Of a stretch of 64,000 bases of DNA, positions 11,821 through 22,813 are shown in pieces. The DNA comes from Fragilaria crotonensis (lineage: Eukaryota > Bacillariophyta > Fragilariophyceae > Fragilariales > Fragilariaceae): assembly GCA_022925895.1 (NCBI GenBank), contig JAKSYS010000082.1:62001-126000 (forward strand), read 5' to 3'. The notes below the pieces were generated by a model. It saw only the letters and a program-made list of their open reading frames with translations. It had not been told where the DNA came from and did no database searches. The translations under genes were made by a program, and so were the position numbers. The number at the start of each line of letters is the position of its first letter. Within the stretch, counting starts at the first letter, position 1.

Positions 11821-13569
11821 CTAAGGCGACTGCGGTTGACTTAGAGGGGTCATTTCCACTCTACTACCGCGATCGAATTCGTCAGCAATCCTGGGCTTGA
11901 AAGGCTCGAAAACGATCGTCACATCATCGTCCACACCAGTTATCGGCCGGTAGAAGCCTTGTGAATCTGATTGCTCCTCGACACCTTCCCCAACCACCTT
12001 GCCAGTTCGAATTAGTTTCTCAAACTCCCTTCCAACGCGATAGCAGACGTACCACAGCGCCAGCGCCGATAGAATGCTCGGCCAACTAGTGAAGGAGACA
12101 GATCGCGCGACAGAACCCGCCAACGTGTTGATACTGCTCCCTATCGCTTTGGCAACGCGCTCCCCCACAACATCAATCCAGAATTTGGCTCGAAATTTGA
12201 TCGAATTCGATGTAGGCATGTACAACAATTCCTTGGCTGGGTCGTGCATGGAATACGTCATGGCCTTCAGGACCGACATGCTGACGAACAAAACAGTCAA
12301 ATTTCCCGGAATCGCAGTGTATGCCACAAATGTGGCCACGACGAGGAGGGTCGGGAAGATGAGAAGAGTCAGACGCAACCCCGCTCTACGAATGACGAAT
12401 GGGAAAATGATGCTCGATACCAGAAGTGACAGGACGTTCGTTATCTGGCCAAAGTGACCCAGAAACTGAGCGAAGGAAATTCCGCCAGGTTCTTCAAAGT
12501 GATTGAATCCCAAGAGTTTCATTTGATAGTCAAGACATGTCAAAGCAACCTCGTAGAGACACGAGACACCGAGAATCCACAAGACATAATTGTGTTGGAG
12601 AATGAGGTAGATACCGGACCAGGCACTGTGGGGTACAGGGACAGTCCTTGACGATGCAGACGACGGAATTGGCTTTCCATACGACGACGCAGGAAATCTG
12701 CGATCATACGAGGTCATCACCACCGTCATCAGCAGTATCACCATACACACCACCACAAGCAAAGTGTTGGTAGACCACCTGTCTTTCGTGACCATGGTGC
12801 TGCCGCCAATCGCACCAATTTGAGCACATGCGATTATGAGACCGTAGTAACGTTCTGCGTCATGCAATACAAGAGTTGAATTGGTATACGACCAAAACGT
12901 GGCAACAGTAAGAGAGCCAAAGGACTCAATCATGGCAAAGGTAACATATGCCATCAACCGCCATAGAAGTTTGGACGACGAGGATAATTCAGGGCTCACC
13001 TTCGCGGAAAATCCTGGGTGATAGTCAATAACGAATGCGACAAGCAAAAAGACAAGACTGTAACAAATACCCAAATACAGGAAGAGCGACGCTCGCACAG
13101 AATCTTCTTCTTTCGGAGCAGATTCATTTCCGACTTTCATGCGATTCCAATGACCGCCCCCGCTGAGCACGTATTCCTGCGGTACAATGTCGGCTCTGGT
13201 GCGCGGATGCGACACGAGTTCGAGGAAGCATACTAGTAGCAACGTTGTAGCGACGGAGCAGAGCTTTGCCGGAGGTTGGTGTTTTTCGATATTCCCATCA
13301 ACCAGCAACGCGAAGATAGGTTCCTTGAGTGAATCAAGTATCCAAAAGGCAAAAAGTATAAGAAAGAGTCCCAACCCGAGCCAGTATGGTCGCATCCAAG
13401 CATCGGGGCGTACTTCATCTTCCCCGTTTTCTTCTAGTTCAATTTGTCGGCTTCCCAGCAATCCGATCGTATCGGTGTCATCCATGTCGAGAGTCACATC
13501 GTTTTCATCCGAATCGTTGATATCATTGTTCAATGGTGTATGGACTGCTGCATCAGATTCGGTGAACAT
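11821..13569 (-). CDS. ATP/ADP translocase (NTT/TLC) family nucleotide transporter
   Basis: A 582-aa single-exon membrane protein of the NTT family, which exchanges or imports nucleotides in plastids and intracellular bacteria. It has an acidic soluble N-terminus (about 60 residues) and then about 11-12 hydrophobic helices. The best family signature is DPAKELLYMPTS followed by IKFRAKFWIDVVGERVAKAIGS near residue 460-495, and FWSYTNS followed by AERYYGLIIACAQIGAIGG near 240-270. The C-terminal tail is hydrophilic. No signal peptide or plastid presequence is visible, unlike diatom plastid NTT1/NTT2, so location and substrate are open. The TM1 Lys (DSLKEP) matches the charged residue that the family conserves for transport. 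Confidence 0.85.
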   Translation of the reverse strand: MFTESDAAVHTPLNNDINDSDENDVTLDMDDTDTIGLLGSRQIELEENGEDEVRPDAWMRPYWLGLGLFLILFAFWILDSLKEPIFALLVDGNIEKHQPPAKLCSVATTLLLVCFLELVSHPRTRADIVPQEYVLSGGGHWNRMKVGNESAPKEEDSVRASLFLYLGICYSLVFLLVAFVIDYHPGFSAKVSPELSSSSKLLWRLMAYVTFAMIESFGSLTVATFWSYTNSTLVLHDAERYYGLIIACAQIGAIGGSTMVTKDRWSTNTLLVVVCMVILLMTVVMTSYDRRFPASSYGKPIPSSASSRTVPVPHSAWSGIYLILQHNYVLWILGVSCLYEVALTCLDYQMKLLGFNHFEEPGGISFAQFLGHFGQITNVLSLLVSSIIFPFVIRRAGLRLTLLIFPTLLVVATFVAYTAIPGNLTVLFVSMSVLKAMTYSMHDPAKELLYMPTSNSIKFRAKFWIDVVGERVAKAIGSSINTLAGSVARSVSFTSWPSILSALALWYVCYRVGREFEKLIRTGKVVGEGVEEQSDSQGFYRPITGVDDDVTIVFEPFKPRIADEFDRGSRVEMTPLSQPQSP

Positions 13570-14652
13570 GGTACCGCGTTCTCAGCACCTTCTAATCCAA
13601 ACGTTCGTTGTAGAACTGAGAACTGACGAATGCCAAAGATCTTATCAGATCGGATCGGACGATAAACACAGCATGCACGAAGATAGTCTAGTGAGTTGTA
13701 TGAACATGGTAGAAGATTCAAAAAATGTAAGAATGCCTGCTGAACAGTCTTACTTGGGACTGGTACTGTTGTGCGAGTACTATAAACCGGGGGCAATAGG
13801 AACCCACCTCTGGTAATGTGGTCGACGTGAAATCTACATAAGCTGAGTTGCTTTGTTCAGGTGCCCCCCAGACTCCAATACACAGTAGCACAGTAGTAGT
13901 ATCTCATACAGTACCTGGTAACAAAGATAAATCTGACAGAACATTGAACAAGGTGTGAGCTATGCAAGAGCTAATACTGAACCCGCCTGTATGAGCCTGA
14001 TACGCATACTGCACTACTTGTACTGGAGTACCAGTACTAGCCAGTACTCCCCTGCTGTAAATTGTAAGCCACTACTGAGTACTGGAATGCTGCTGGAGGC
14101 CACCGTAGAGTAACAACGGAGTATAGCCTGTAGAATGTCTATGAGAATGACGTAGAGTTCGAAAAACGAAAAACGGAACCTATCGCAACTCGCAACTACA
14201 GTACTTGTACTTGTATCGCAACTCGCAACGCATGAGTAAAACCGACTCGATCGACTACAGGGGCATTGGGTTTCCGGCTTCTCTGGCGACGTTTTTAGTG
14301 AGGGAAGAGACGAGTCGAACAACAAACGACCTCCTCGCAGCCGCAACCCGCACCCCGTAACACGACAACACGACACACGACACCCAACATCTCACAGAGG
14401 ACATTCCAATATTATACTCCGAGTTTATGCATATGAACCTTGAGGAGAACTGGAATAATCTACTCCATTACAGCGTGAACCCTCGTCAATCCTGAGATCA
14501 TCGCCTTCAATTCCAATCCACTGTCCCTCCTTTTGACTTTCTTTCAAGTGAACACTTCATTTTGTTCAAGAATTTAACCTGTCGTTACCCATAACACAGG
14601 AGAGCGGCCCGCGCTGCCCACTGTCTTACAAGGACGTAGATACGACCAAATC
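13570..14652. other. Divergent spacer between the NTT and ABHD17-like genes
   Basis: About 1.1 kb with no supported gene. It contains the likely divergent promoters. GTAC-rich short repeats are dense at 13880-14060, and the phrase ATCGCAACTCGCAAC occurs twice near 14170-14230. Confidence 0.45.
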
Positions 14653-15598
14653 ATGGGCGATGCAATTTCTTCATTACTCTTCCAACCTCCACCACCGACA
14701 TATCTTCACCCTTCGCGTCACTTTTGGCTGAATACCTCAACTGGATCAAGAATTCCAGCCTTTTTCATTGAGAAACCCAACGCCCAAGTGACGATTCTCT
14801 TTTCTCACGGCAATGCAGAAGATTTAGGCATGATTTACGATTGGTTCAATGATTTAGCACGAGTACTACGAGTTAACATCATGGGATATGATTACACAGG
14901 TATGTTAGGCTCGTAGAGATGCTTGCATTTTCTCTTGCTGTGTTCCATTGTCAAATTGGCATCTGACCGATTTTGCGCCTGAAGGCTACGGCAAGAGCAA
15001 CGGCGTTCCAACGGAAGATAACTGTTACGCCGATATTGACGCAGCCTATCGATACCTTTTAGAAGTCCGTCGCATCCAACCTGAACAGATTGTCCTGTAC
15101 GGAAGATCACTTGGTAGTGGTCCTTCATGTTACCTAGCTGCCAAAACGGCTCGTGAAGGCCGCAGCGTCGGTGGAGTTATTCTCCAATCACCGCTCCTCT
15201 CAGCCTATCGTGTTGCATTTAACTTTCGATTTACCATGGTGGGCGATCGCTTTCCAAACATCAATTACGCACCCGAAATTCGATGTCCCGTATTTATCAT
15301 TCACGGCACACAAGACGAAGTGGTTCCCTTTTGGCACGGCCAAGATTTGTTCCTTGCACTCTCCCAACCCTGGAGGGCAAAACCATTTTGGGTTGAAGGT
15401 GCAGGGCACAATAATATTGAAGCGCTCTTGCGAACAACTGGGGCCTTTGTTGATAAAATGAATGAATATCTTGATCTGCACATTTCGGCACGACGTGGTA
15501 GGGTGGCCCCACCCCAGCAAGTACCTGACTGTGTTCCAGCAGCTCTAGCAGACTTTGCACAGTCAAGAAGAGCTTCCAAGACGATGTTTGCCCGATGA
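14653..15598 (+). CDS. ABHD17: ABHD17-like alpha/beta hydrolase (candidate protein depalmitoylase)
   Basis: ABHD17 proteins are serine hydrolases that remove palmitate from membrane proteins. Two exons are placed, 14653-14899 and 14985-15598, with an 85-bp GT-AG phase-1 intron, giving 286 aa. The fold markers are intact: oxyanion-side SHGNAED, the GYDYTGYGKS turn formed across the splice, nucleophile elbow GRSLGSG with Ser124, acid Asp193 in HGTQDEVVPF, and base His224 in GAGHNNIE. The N-terminus starts MGDAIS, an N-myristoylation consensus (Gly2, Ser6), followed by LLFQPPPPTY as in plant homologues. Animal ABHD17 instead anchors through an N-terminal Cys cluster, which is absent here. Membrane anchoring is therefore inferred to be by myristate. 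Substrates are unknown. Confidence 0.9.
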
Positions 15599-15813
15599 AT
15601 CTAGTAAACTAGTAGGATTGGTACGATGCAGATAATTCGAATTCTCATTCTGGAAGGCGCAATTCAACACAAAGGCTAACGTTTTCAATCGCTTCATCAT
15701 TCTGCCCATCTACGATCTACGCCTCCATTGACTCAATCCATGTCATTAACACATCCAATGTCCATATGAACGTGCGATCCCGCGAGCATATGCAACGGAC
15801 TCCAAGTGTACAT

Positions 15814-17009
15814 CTAGAAGCAGTTGGTCCCCATGTCACCCTGACAGCAGCGGCATGTGTCCATGTTAATCTCGTCACAGTCAAGCGACCATTTCGTCAA
15901 AAGTGGGACTGAACCAGAGCACAAGCCTGTTCGAGGCCATTCGCCAGTCAGCAAGTTTTGTTGAAGCAACAAGGACGCTGCGTTGTAGTGTGTTTGTGAA
16001 AAGCGGTGAGCACGACAGTCTAGGGACAGACGGGTAAGACAAAACAGGAGGTTCTGATGAAGAACTTACACAAGACGCCATTCGCTCGAACGTCTCCACT
16101 AATAGTTCCATTCAACTGATTATCGTTCAGGGATATGTACGAAAGTGAAGGAATTGATCCCAGCGCTAACCACGGCACCGTACCAGCCAGTTTGTTGGTC
16201 GAGAACGTCACACCGAGAAGATTGGAGAGCATGTTTATGACTGGAGGAATAGATCCGATTAAATTATTGCCAGGAAGGTCAAGTTCATTCACAGTTTCGT
16301 CAAATCTATCGCAATAGACACCATGCCATTCACAGGCTGACGCAATCGTCAACCAATTGTCGCTCACGGTCCACTTATTGCCACTGGTTGCAAAATATAT
16401 AGCCGCCAAGGCGAAGCGAGGCACCAACCATGCACTGTCTGCACTCGGCTGAAGAGGGTCATCGATGATACTCCAAAACATGGCCTTTTCTAGTTCATTC
16501 TTTGCTGACGCACGATTCGCTGTGTCCTGATAGTACGCTAGATCGTTCGAAAGATCGGAAATGTTGAGAAATGGGTTGCTTTCGATAGCGGCCATAATGA
16601 CCGGGAACTGAACTTCGGCAGGAACATCAGGAGGGATGGTAGGCGCCGGGGTCGGGGAGGGGGTTCTCGGTGCAGGAGCAGGCGAACTTTGACTCCCAGG
16701 GATGACCACAACGGTGGCTACGACTGCTGCAAAAATGGTAAGAACGATGCAAGCAACAATCAGCTTGTCCTTTCTGGAGATAGATCCCCACCTTCCAGTT
16801 TTTTCGAGGTCTTGGAACCTCTCATTCTTCTCACGCTTCGGCGGGGGGCGTTGTTTGTCGTCATTCAGTAGGGCTGGTCCACGCTGGTTTGTTTCTTGCG
16901 GTGCGGAATCATCCTGCAACAGAGAGTTTTGATCATTCTGGGCACTCTCGTAGTCATATGGAACCTCTTCCTCCTTAAATTCCTCCCGCATGATCGAAAG
17001 GCGGTTCAA
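15814..17009 (-). CDS. Single-pass membrane LRR protein, copy 1
   Basis: Two exons are placed, complement 16070-17009 and 15814-15977, with a 92-bp GT-AG phase-1 intron, giving 367 aa. The layout is an acidic/basic cytoplasmic N-terminus (1-82), one transmembrane helix (about 83-103), a Pro/Thr-rich stalk (PAPRTPSPTPAPTIPP), an N-terminal cap (ALAAIYFATSGNKW, CEWHGVYCD), then plant-type LRRs (NELDLPGNNLIGSIPP, NDNQLNGTI, QNLLTGEWP) and a Cys-rich C-terminus ending NCF. The acceptor at 15977 was chosen over one at 16019 because it restores the LRR spacing seen in the neighbouring paralogue. This is a type of receptor-like protein common in diatoms with no kinase domain; the ligand is unknown. 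Confidence 0.85.
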
Positions 17010-17837
17010 TCGCTTGTCAATCCGATTTTGAAGTCGATGAGTCTCGCAACTCGCAACGCTTGAACGTAATACGCAAACCTGTGATAAGGTCGTGGTGTCG
17101 ACGTAGATGATGCTACCGGTACGAGTACTAAAACCAGCTGTGTTGGCCGCAAATTACACCGTTGAGGGTTGAGGGTTGACGGGTTGACCCTCCAGTCAAT
17201 CTTGTATGCGAGTACTTGTATGTACCAGGTACGGTCCTACCGGTAGAGCACCGGGACTGTGTACTGGAGCGTATGATATGCCTCAGCTTTGAATACTCCA
17301 ACTCCAACGAAGCTACGGTAAAATTGCACTCGTCTAATTATTTTACTCGCTTTGTGCCTTTGTTATTACATACTCCTAAGTACACTCGTGCTACGAATTA
17401 TGACTATGTCTTACACACATACTCTAGTAGCTAGTCCTCTGGGTCACTCCGAGACGTCCTCATAGCTCGTGGCGTTCGTGCGTGACTCGCATTCCGATTC
17501 GGAATTTTTATGAACCTTTTGTTTTTTATATTTATGGAGAGGGATTTTGAACTCAAACTCATTTTGCCTTCACTTGGAAGAATCGCTATGATTACACCTA
17601 TCATATAGCTCTGCTCCGAGTATTCTGCACTTCAATTCATGACGAACCTCTATGTGAGTACTCGCTCTTGTTATCTGATAGAAGACGATATCATGTAATG
17701 GCAAACTCTCTTGCGACCGAGCATATCAAAAATATACCACTCAATACACCCGACTATTCCAGATATTGGTTAGTCTCATCACAGTTACAGTATTGCCAGC
17801 CTTCCCACGTGCAGTTACGAGGCCCTCAACGATCACT
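17010..17837. other. Spacer between the two LRR paralogues
   Basis: No gene is supported. It includes the promoter and 5' region of LRR copy 1 (near 17010-17200, with a short GTTGAGGGTTGAGGGTTGACGG tandem) and AT-rich sequence towards copy 2. Confidence 0.45.
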
Positions 17838-19193
17838 TTAGAAGCAATTGTTCCCCTCACAGCACAGGCACGCCGTTTCATCGTAACAGTCCAACGAAAA
17901 TTCGATGAAAACTGGATCCTCCCCCGCGCGAGGGCAGAAGTCCCTTGGCCATCTACCGGTAATGTTGTTTTCCTGAATGAGTAGGGTGCCTGTTGATTCA
18001 AAGAATAGGAGACTTGAGCAAATCATGTCGTCAGCATTGCCCAATACGATGCAGATTCCACACTTACTCAAAACGTTATTGGCATTGAGTGTGCTCAAGT
18101 CAGAAAGATCTCCTGTCAACTGATTTTCATTCAAGTATAGAAGTGACAGATTTCGCATATTTCCAAGTCTCACGGAAGGTATGGTGCCGGTCAATTTGTT
18201 GCCGGTCAAGATCAAGCTGCGTAGATCGGAGAGAAGGCTTATTTGGATCGGGATCGTACCCACAACATTGTTATTGGACAGGTCAAGCTCAAAGACATAG
18301 TTTGCTTGGGAGCGATCGCATACAACCCCATGCCATTTGCAGGCATGCTCCCCCGTCAACCAATTCTCGCTGTTGGTCCAATTCTCTCCTCGGAAGGAAT
18401 AGTAAATTGAAGCCAAGGCGTAGCGAAATGTAAGCCATGGGTTGTCAGGAAGAGAATCACGAGGGTCCATATTAAGGACCCATGCCATCGCGCGTATACT
18501 GGGAAGCCGGGTAGTGTTTGCGACAAGGTTAGGTGTGAAGTAGGAAGCATCGCTAGGGAAAAACATCGTCGATATGTTCACAGTATCCATAGCGTCGAAG
18601 AGGCTTACAAGTTGATCCTCTGGATCAACCTCTGGCTGCAAACTCGGCGCCAAGGTGGGCAATGGGGTCGTCTGTGCGTTGGACGCATCCGACCCTTTAT
18701 TTCCCGTGACTATCACGATCCCAGTGATGGCTCCTGCAACGACGACGAGAACGACGACCGCGCCGATAATCATTTCCATCCGCGTGATCTTGCCCCATTG
18801 GCCAGAGGACTGGACGTCTCTGAATTCTTCGTTTATTTCGGGTTGTTGCCTAGATTTTTGACGTGGGGTTCCTTGCTGCGAGGGTGTTCGACTTGGGTTC
18901 GTAGGACGTCGCGAGGTAGTTAGTCCACCAGCCGAATCTGGCCGAGGCAGCGTCTGGTGCTCGAGAGGAGCATTGTACGGATCGTTTTCATCACCATTAG
19001 CTGTGGATTGACTAATAGGCTTTTGAGTAAGACCTCCACTCCCCTGGCGAGCCCGGGGAGGTGGTACTCGCAACTTTTCATCTGGTACTTCATATAGGTC
19101 CTCGTCGTGTTCCTCCTCCGACTCGTCTTCTGACTCACTGTTGCGGCTTTCATCCCGCCTTCCTTCCTCCTTTTCGACATCGTCACTGAACAT
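17838..19193 (-). CDS. Single-pass membrane LRR protein, copy 2
   Basis: Paralogue of the gene at 15814-17009. Exons are complement 18068-19193 and 17838-17989, separated by a 78-bp GT-AG phase-1 intron, giving 425 aa when spliced. The N-terminal cytoplasmic part is longer (about 140 residues, very acidic then Pro/Arg-rich), followed by the shared motif GQWGKITR, a transmembrane helix (about 141-163), the CKWHGVVCD cap, LRRs (FELDLSNNNVVGTIP, NENQLTGDL, QENNITGRWP) and a C-terminus ending CLCCEGNNCF. The intron is a multiple of three and lacks a stop, so an unspliced transcript would insert 26 residues between two LRRs. Splicing is preferred because it restores repeat spacing matching copy 1. 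The tandem arrangement indicates local duplication. Confidence 0.86.
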   Translation of the reverse strand: MFSDDVEKEEGRRDESRNSESEDESEEEHDEDLYEVPDEKLRVPPPRARQGSGGLTQKPISQSTANGDENDPYNAPLEHQTLPRPDSAGGLTTSRRPTNPSRTPSQQGTPRQKSRQQPEINEEFRDVQSSGQWGKITRMEMIIGAVVVLVVVAGAITGIVIVTGNKGSDASNAQTTPLPTLAPSLQPEVDPEDQLVSLFDAMDTVNISTMFFPSDASYFTPNLVANTTRLPSIRAMAWVLNMDPRDSLPDNPWLTFRYALASIYYSFRGENWTNSENWLTGEHACKWHGVVCDRSQANYVFELDLSNNNVVGTIPIQISLLSDLRSLILTGNKLTGTIPSVRLGNMRNLSLLYLNENQLTGDLSDLSTLNANNVLSKCGICIVLGNADDMICSSLLFFESTGTLLIQENNITGRWPRDFCPRAGEDPVFIEFSLDCYDETACLCCEGNNCF

Positions 19194-19937
19194 TATGCTG
19201 ATGAGCCTTTCGAGAGTATTTGAGACGATGGTGCTGATCTTGGAACCTGCGAAGACGAGGGACCTCGCAAGCAGAAAGTGTCAAGTTTTTTGTTTCTGGA
19301 CGGATTTTGTTGGGGGGGGGGGGGTGAGAGCGCAGTGCCCACACGAAGGTCATAATTCAAAATGTGATTTTGGAACGATTGCTGTGATCAAAAGACCAGT
19401 CATCGGCTGTCATTCATTCGACAGTTTCGTGCACAGGTGGACTGAACTGTACATACGTGTACGGAGGACAACATATAAAGTGTACTGTACTGCATCCAAT
19501 CCGACATACTAACATTCTACATACCACATATGTACCACATACCATATCCCATATCCCATATCACTTCCTACGAGTACCAGTACTACAGTAGCCATGGACA
19601 GCTGCAATCGACCGTAAAGACGACGTTCATGGGCTACTGCTAGGTGCTAGACACTACATGCCGAGGTGAAAGCACTGAAGTACAGGACGGCCATGAGATC
19701 GCTGCGTCTTATAAAGACGCATGATTGAAGCATGGAGAAGTAGGGAGTACCCCGAATAGCAGCTATGGATGGATTGCCTCGACAAAGTGCAAGTACTTCA
19801 TCTTACAATGGTAATGCTTTAAATGAGAAATTTAGTCTGTTCACACGTCATAACATGAGTCGCCTGTGTCACACACACCTGCTACTTTTCAATGAGCAGC
19901 ATGAATCGGTAGTGCGAATTTATTGCCAATTACAGAA
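19194..19937. other. Intergenic spacer
   Basis: No supported gene. It contains a run of about 13 G at 19313-19325, a short CATATCC tandem near 19540-19560 and GTAC-rich words. Confidence 0.45.
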
Positions 19938-20941
19938 TCACTCTACCACAATATCAGGAGGGTCGCTTTCGATGCGCGACAGAATTTTATCCTTGGTAGC
20001 TTTGTCGACAGTGGCATCCTGCAGGAACTGATTCAGAGTTCGGATTTTGCGCATTCCGTTGCGACCATCCTTGTAGCGATACGTTGTCTCGAAAACTGTC
20101 GTGCCATCAGTATAAAGACCAGATGGAAGGCGCCGTTCACGCCAATACATACCCGACGAGTCGGTGAAAAAATGCTTTGGAGAAAAGTTCCATAGCGTTC
20201 TGATGAAGGGGCAGAATCAGCGGGAGAAAGATCAATCTTCGCGATCACAAATGGAATATTCACGTACCTCCACGACCTCTCTCGGACTTCGTATTGTCCC
20301 TTGACTTGCAGCTCACGTTGCTCTTGCGCACTTGCGTCTTGATCTGCGCTGGTGGTAGCCTTCGAGCCGTCATTTTTGTACTTGGAAAAGATATCAACCT
20401 TTCCTCGGTCGAATAAGTCCTTAATGATGGCATCTCTGTTCACGTGGATCAATCGGAGGCTCCAGTTGGCCTTGTCAGGCTTTGGCCGAGCGTACCAAGT
20501 GACAGGTTTGCTCCCATCCTTGTTGTTAACGACACCTACAAACTGGTACATATTCTTCTTAATTGCAACAGGACTGCTTTCCCTTCCCTTCTGCTCAGCT
20601 TCTACTCGTCTCACGGCTTCGTCGTAAGCCTTCTCTACCAGCCTTTCCTCTCTTGATTTGCGGACACGCTCATAGCGTACTGCCTTTTCCGCCCACTCGG
20701 GGCTCGCAGTATCCTGTTTCGATAGAAATGCGTCGTGCTTCTTCTTTAGCTCCTCCCGCACCTTCTTCTCGGCCTCCAAACCAGCCTTGTACTTTTGCAA
20801 ATACTTTTCGCGTGGCGACACGGGTTCTTCTGTGTTGTCCCAAATTGTGAGCGCCTGCAATGGCGATGCAAAGCGCATGCTCGCGCCCGCCATCTGACAA
20901 ACGACCAACAGAACAGAAAGCGATAATAAGAAGCGATTCAT
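19938..20941 (-). CDS. Secretory-pathway protein of unknown function (possibly plastid-directed)
   Basis: Not recognised. Two exons are placed, complement 20268-20941 and 19938-20199, with a 68-bp GT-AG intron, giving 311 aa. The start at 20941 is preferred over an in-frame ATG at 21016 because it begins directly with a signal peptide (MNRFLLSLSVLLVVCQMAGA). After it come a charged Lys/Glu coiled segment (about 45-125), a hydrophilic conserved-looking core (MYQFVGVVNN, WYARPKP), and, across the splice, RTLWNFSPKHFFTDSSG and MYWRERRLPSGLYTDGTT. The C-terminus is VVE. The spliced frame reads smoothly, whereas exon 1 read into the intron would end in an unrelated basic tail. Location beyond the ER is uncertain. 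Confidence 0.72.
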
Positions 20942-22084
20942 TCTCGTTGACGCAAAAGCAAGAGTTATCCGTCGCTGATGGCGATGAGTGAACTCAGTTG
21001 TCAACGTCTTGATCATGTTGTGTGTTGCGGGCGGAATCCAGTTTGTTCAGAGCGATCTTCCAGGTGGAGAGTCAAATGGTGGATTTCCCCCTTATACTAC
21101 TGTACCTCTGTACCTACCACCTACCGTCTGCCCGTAGTTTCTAATCTTCAGTTCCAGGTACACAACTGCTACCGGTACACCGGCAGTATTCGTGAACTAG
21201 CTAGTACTCGATACTCGATACTCGGGGTATCGATTTTCGAACTCCGGACTCCGGACTCCACGGTCTCAGAGTCGGGAGCAAAGTATCTGCATACTACAGT
21301 ACCAGGTACAAGTACCAGGTACCGGCTATACATAGCACTCAGCATGCTGAGTAGGAGTACTGTACAGCGTACTGAGTACTGATCCGATCCTTTGGTGCGT
21401 ACTGGTATCTTGGTGCACCAAGGTGCTCGGTATGATTTGTCATATCTGTCATTTAGTACTCGTACCAGGTACAAGTACTTGTACTTGTATCCGAAATTAG
21501 TCCGCGTATAATGTTGTAGGGAGTACGAACTGTGTATTTGGAGTTGACGTATTCCATTATCATTTACTCCAGTACTACAGTACATATGCAAACATGCAAT
21601 ATGCGTTGGTGTAAAACAAAACACAACCCTCAGGCTTCAGACGGAGAGCTTGGTAAACTTGTAAAGACTTTTGAAAAAGATGGTTAGAATCCAATCTCGC
21701 TAGTTTTGCTGTGACCCGGTGAGAACCTAGTAATCGATCTCCGGAAGATTGTTGACCGACTGGCTTACCGGACTTCTTAGACAACCTGTCCAATTTCTCA
21801 CGGCGCAGGTTATGATGTTGTTTGGATGCCTCACCCACTGATTGAATCTGCAGGGAATTGCTTTGAGTGTCGCACTGGTTGTTTATGTCGGGGCAGCACA
21901 TCTTCAACTACATGTACGGCTTCATTATGCTTAGTCGACTAGCGCTATCTGGATTGGATGGACGATAGTGTTGATTTTGACTTTCGATTGTGTCCAATCG
22001 ACATAGTGGAGAAAGTAATCTACACTCGATCCATGATAAACAAAGTTGTTGACTAACTGCATTCACATCTTATGTTGCTCTTTT
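20942..22084. other. Intergenic spacer, strongly GTAC-rich
   Basis: No gene is supported. 21100-21560 is one of the densest stretches of GTAC-containing short palindromes in the window (for example ACCAGGTACAAGTAC). A 110-codon minus-strand frame at 21575-21907 has no recognisable features and is not called. Confidence 0.5.
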
Positions 22085-22813
22085 CTAAAACTTGGCGAGT
22101 ACTTCTTCCATCTTCACGACGCTGTATTCTTCCCCCTCAATCTCGACGTTGTTTCCAGCGAAGTCCATGAATTTGACTCTTTCGCCAATTGCAACATTCA
22201 TCGGAAGACGGGTACCATCACCAGCCATTTTTCCTGGACCGACTTTAACGACGGTTCCAGTCGATGGCTTGCTTTGTTTGGAAGAACTTGTTGCCAAGAT
22301 GACACCACCAGCTGTTGACTGCTCATCGTCGTCCAGACGAACAAGGACACTGTCGTTGAGAACCGCCACTGAGTCGAGCGTAATCTTGTCGCCAGTGTAC
22401 TTGACGAGAACATTGATATCTCGGATCAACATGTGCGGTTCTCCATTTAAATCTATCTCAGTTCCGTCATACTCTCCATACACAACGCCTTCTCCCTCGT
22501 TAAGGTCAATCTCAAAGACTCGCCCCGTTTCTTCATGCGTTCGTCCGGGACCTACACTGATGACGGTGCCTTGAGTCTTGACAACCTTTGCCGAACCAGT
22601 CAGTAAGATGCCATCATCTGTCGCTGCCTTTTTGCCTAATGTCTTGACAAGAACGAAGTTGTTGACTGGTTTCACCTCTCCGCCAATCTTACGACCCTCA
22701 AGGACACTTCCAAATAGATGGGTCGTTCCTCTCCAAGGGATCGACTGTGATGGAGTGAATGATTGAACCTCGCTAAGGATGACTAGTGCGGCGAAGTGAG
22801 TTGTAAACTTCAT
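22085..22813 (-). CDS. CPN20: Plastid co-chaperonin Cpn20/21 (two fused Cpn10 domains)
   Basis: This is the cofactor lid of the plastid Cpn60 folding chamber. Single exon, 242 aa. The start at 22813 is chosen because it opens with a signal peptide (MKFTTHFAALVILSEVQS) followed by Phe, the diatom plastid signature; an in-frame upstream ATG at 22906 would bury this signal. Two Cpn10 repeats follow. The first (about 46-140) has VKPVNNFVLVKTLG, GTVISVGPG and DINVLVKYTG. The second (about 148-242) has VAVLNDSVLVRLDD, GTVVKVGPG and VKFMDFAGNNVEIEGEEYSVVKMEEVLA. Double-domain Cpn10 is known in plastids. The mobile-loop sequences are present in both halves. Confidence 0.92.
   Translation of the reverse strand: MKFTTHFAALVILSEVQSFTPSQSIPWRGTTHLFGSVLEGRKIGGEVKPVNNFVLVKTLGKKAATDDGILLTGSAKVVKTQGTVISVGPGRTHEETGRVFEIDLNEGEGVVYGEYDGTEIDLNGEPHMLIRDINVLVKYTGDKITLDSVAVLNDSVLVRLDDDEQSTAGGVILATSSSKQSKPSTGTVVKVGPGKMAGDGTRLPMNVAIGERVKFMDFAGNNVEIEGEEYSVVKMEEVLAKF

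Noticed and set aside
15978-16019. Alternative exon 2 start for LRR copy 1 at 16019
   Set aside because: It gives an extra 14 residues that disturb LRR spacing; the acceptor at 15977 matches the paralogue.
21575-21907. 110-codon minus-strand open frame
   Set aside because: No recognisable motif, no splice or start context, and it lies in repeat-rich spacer.
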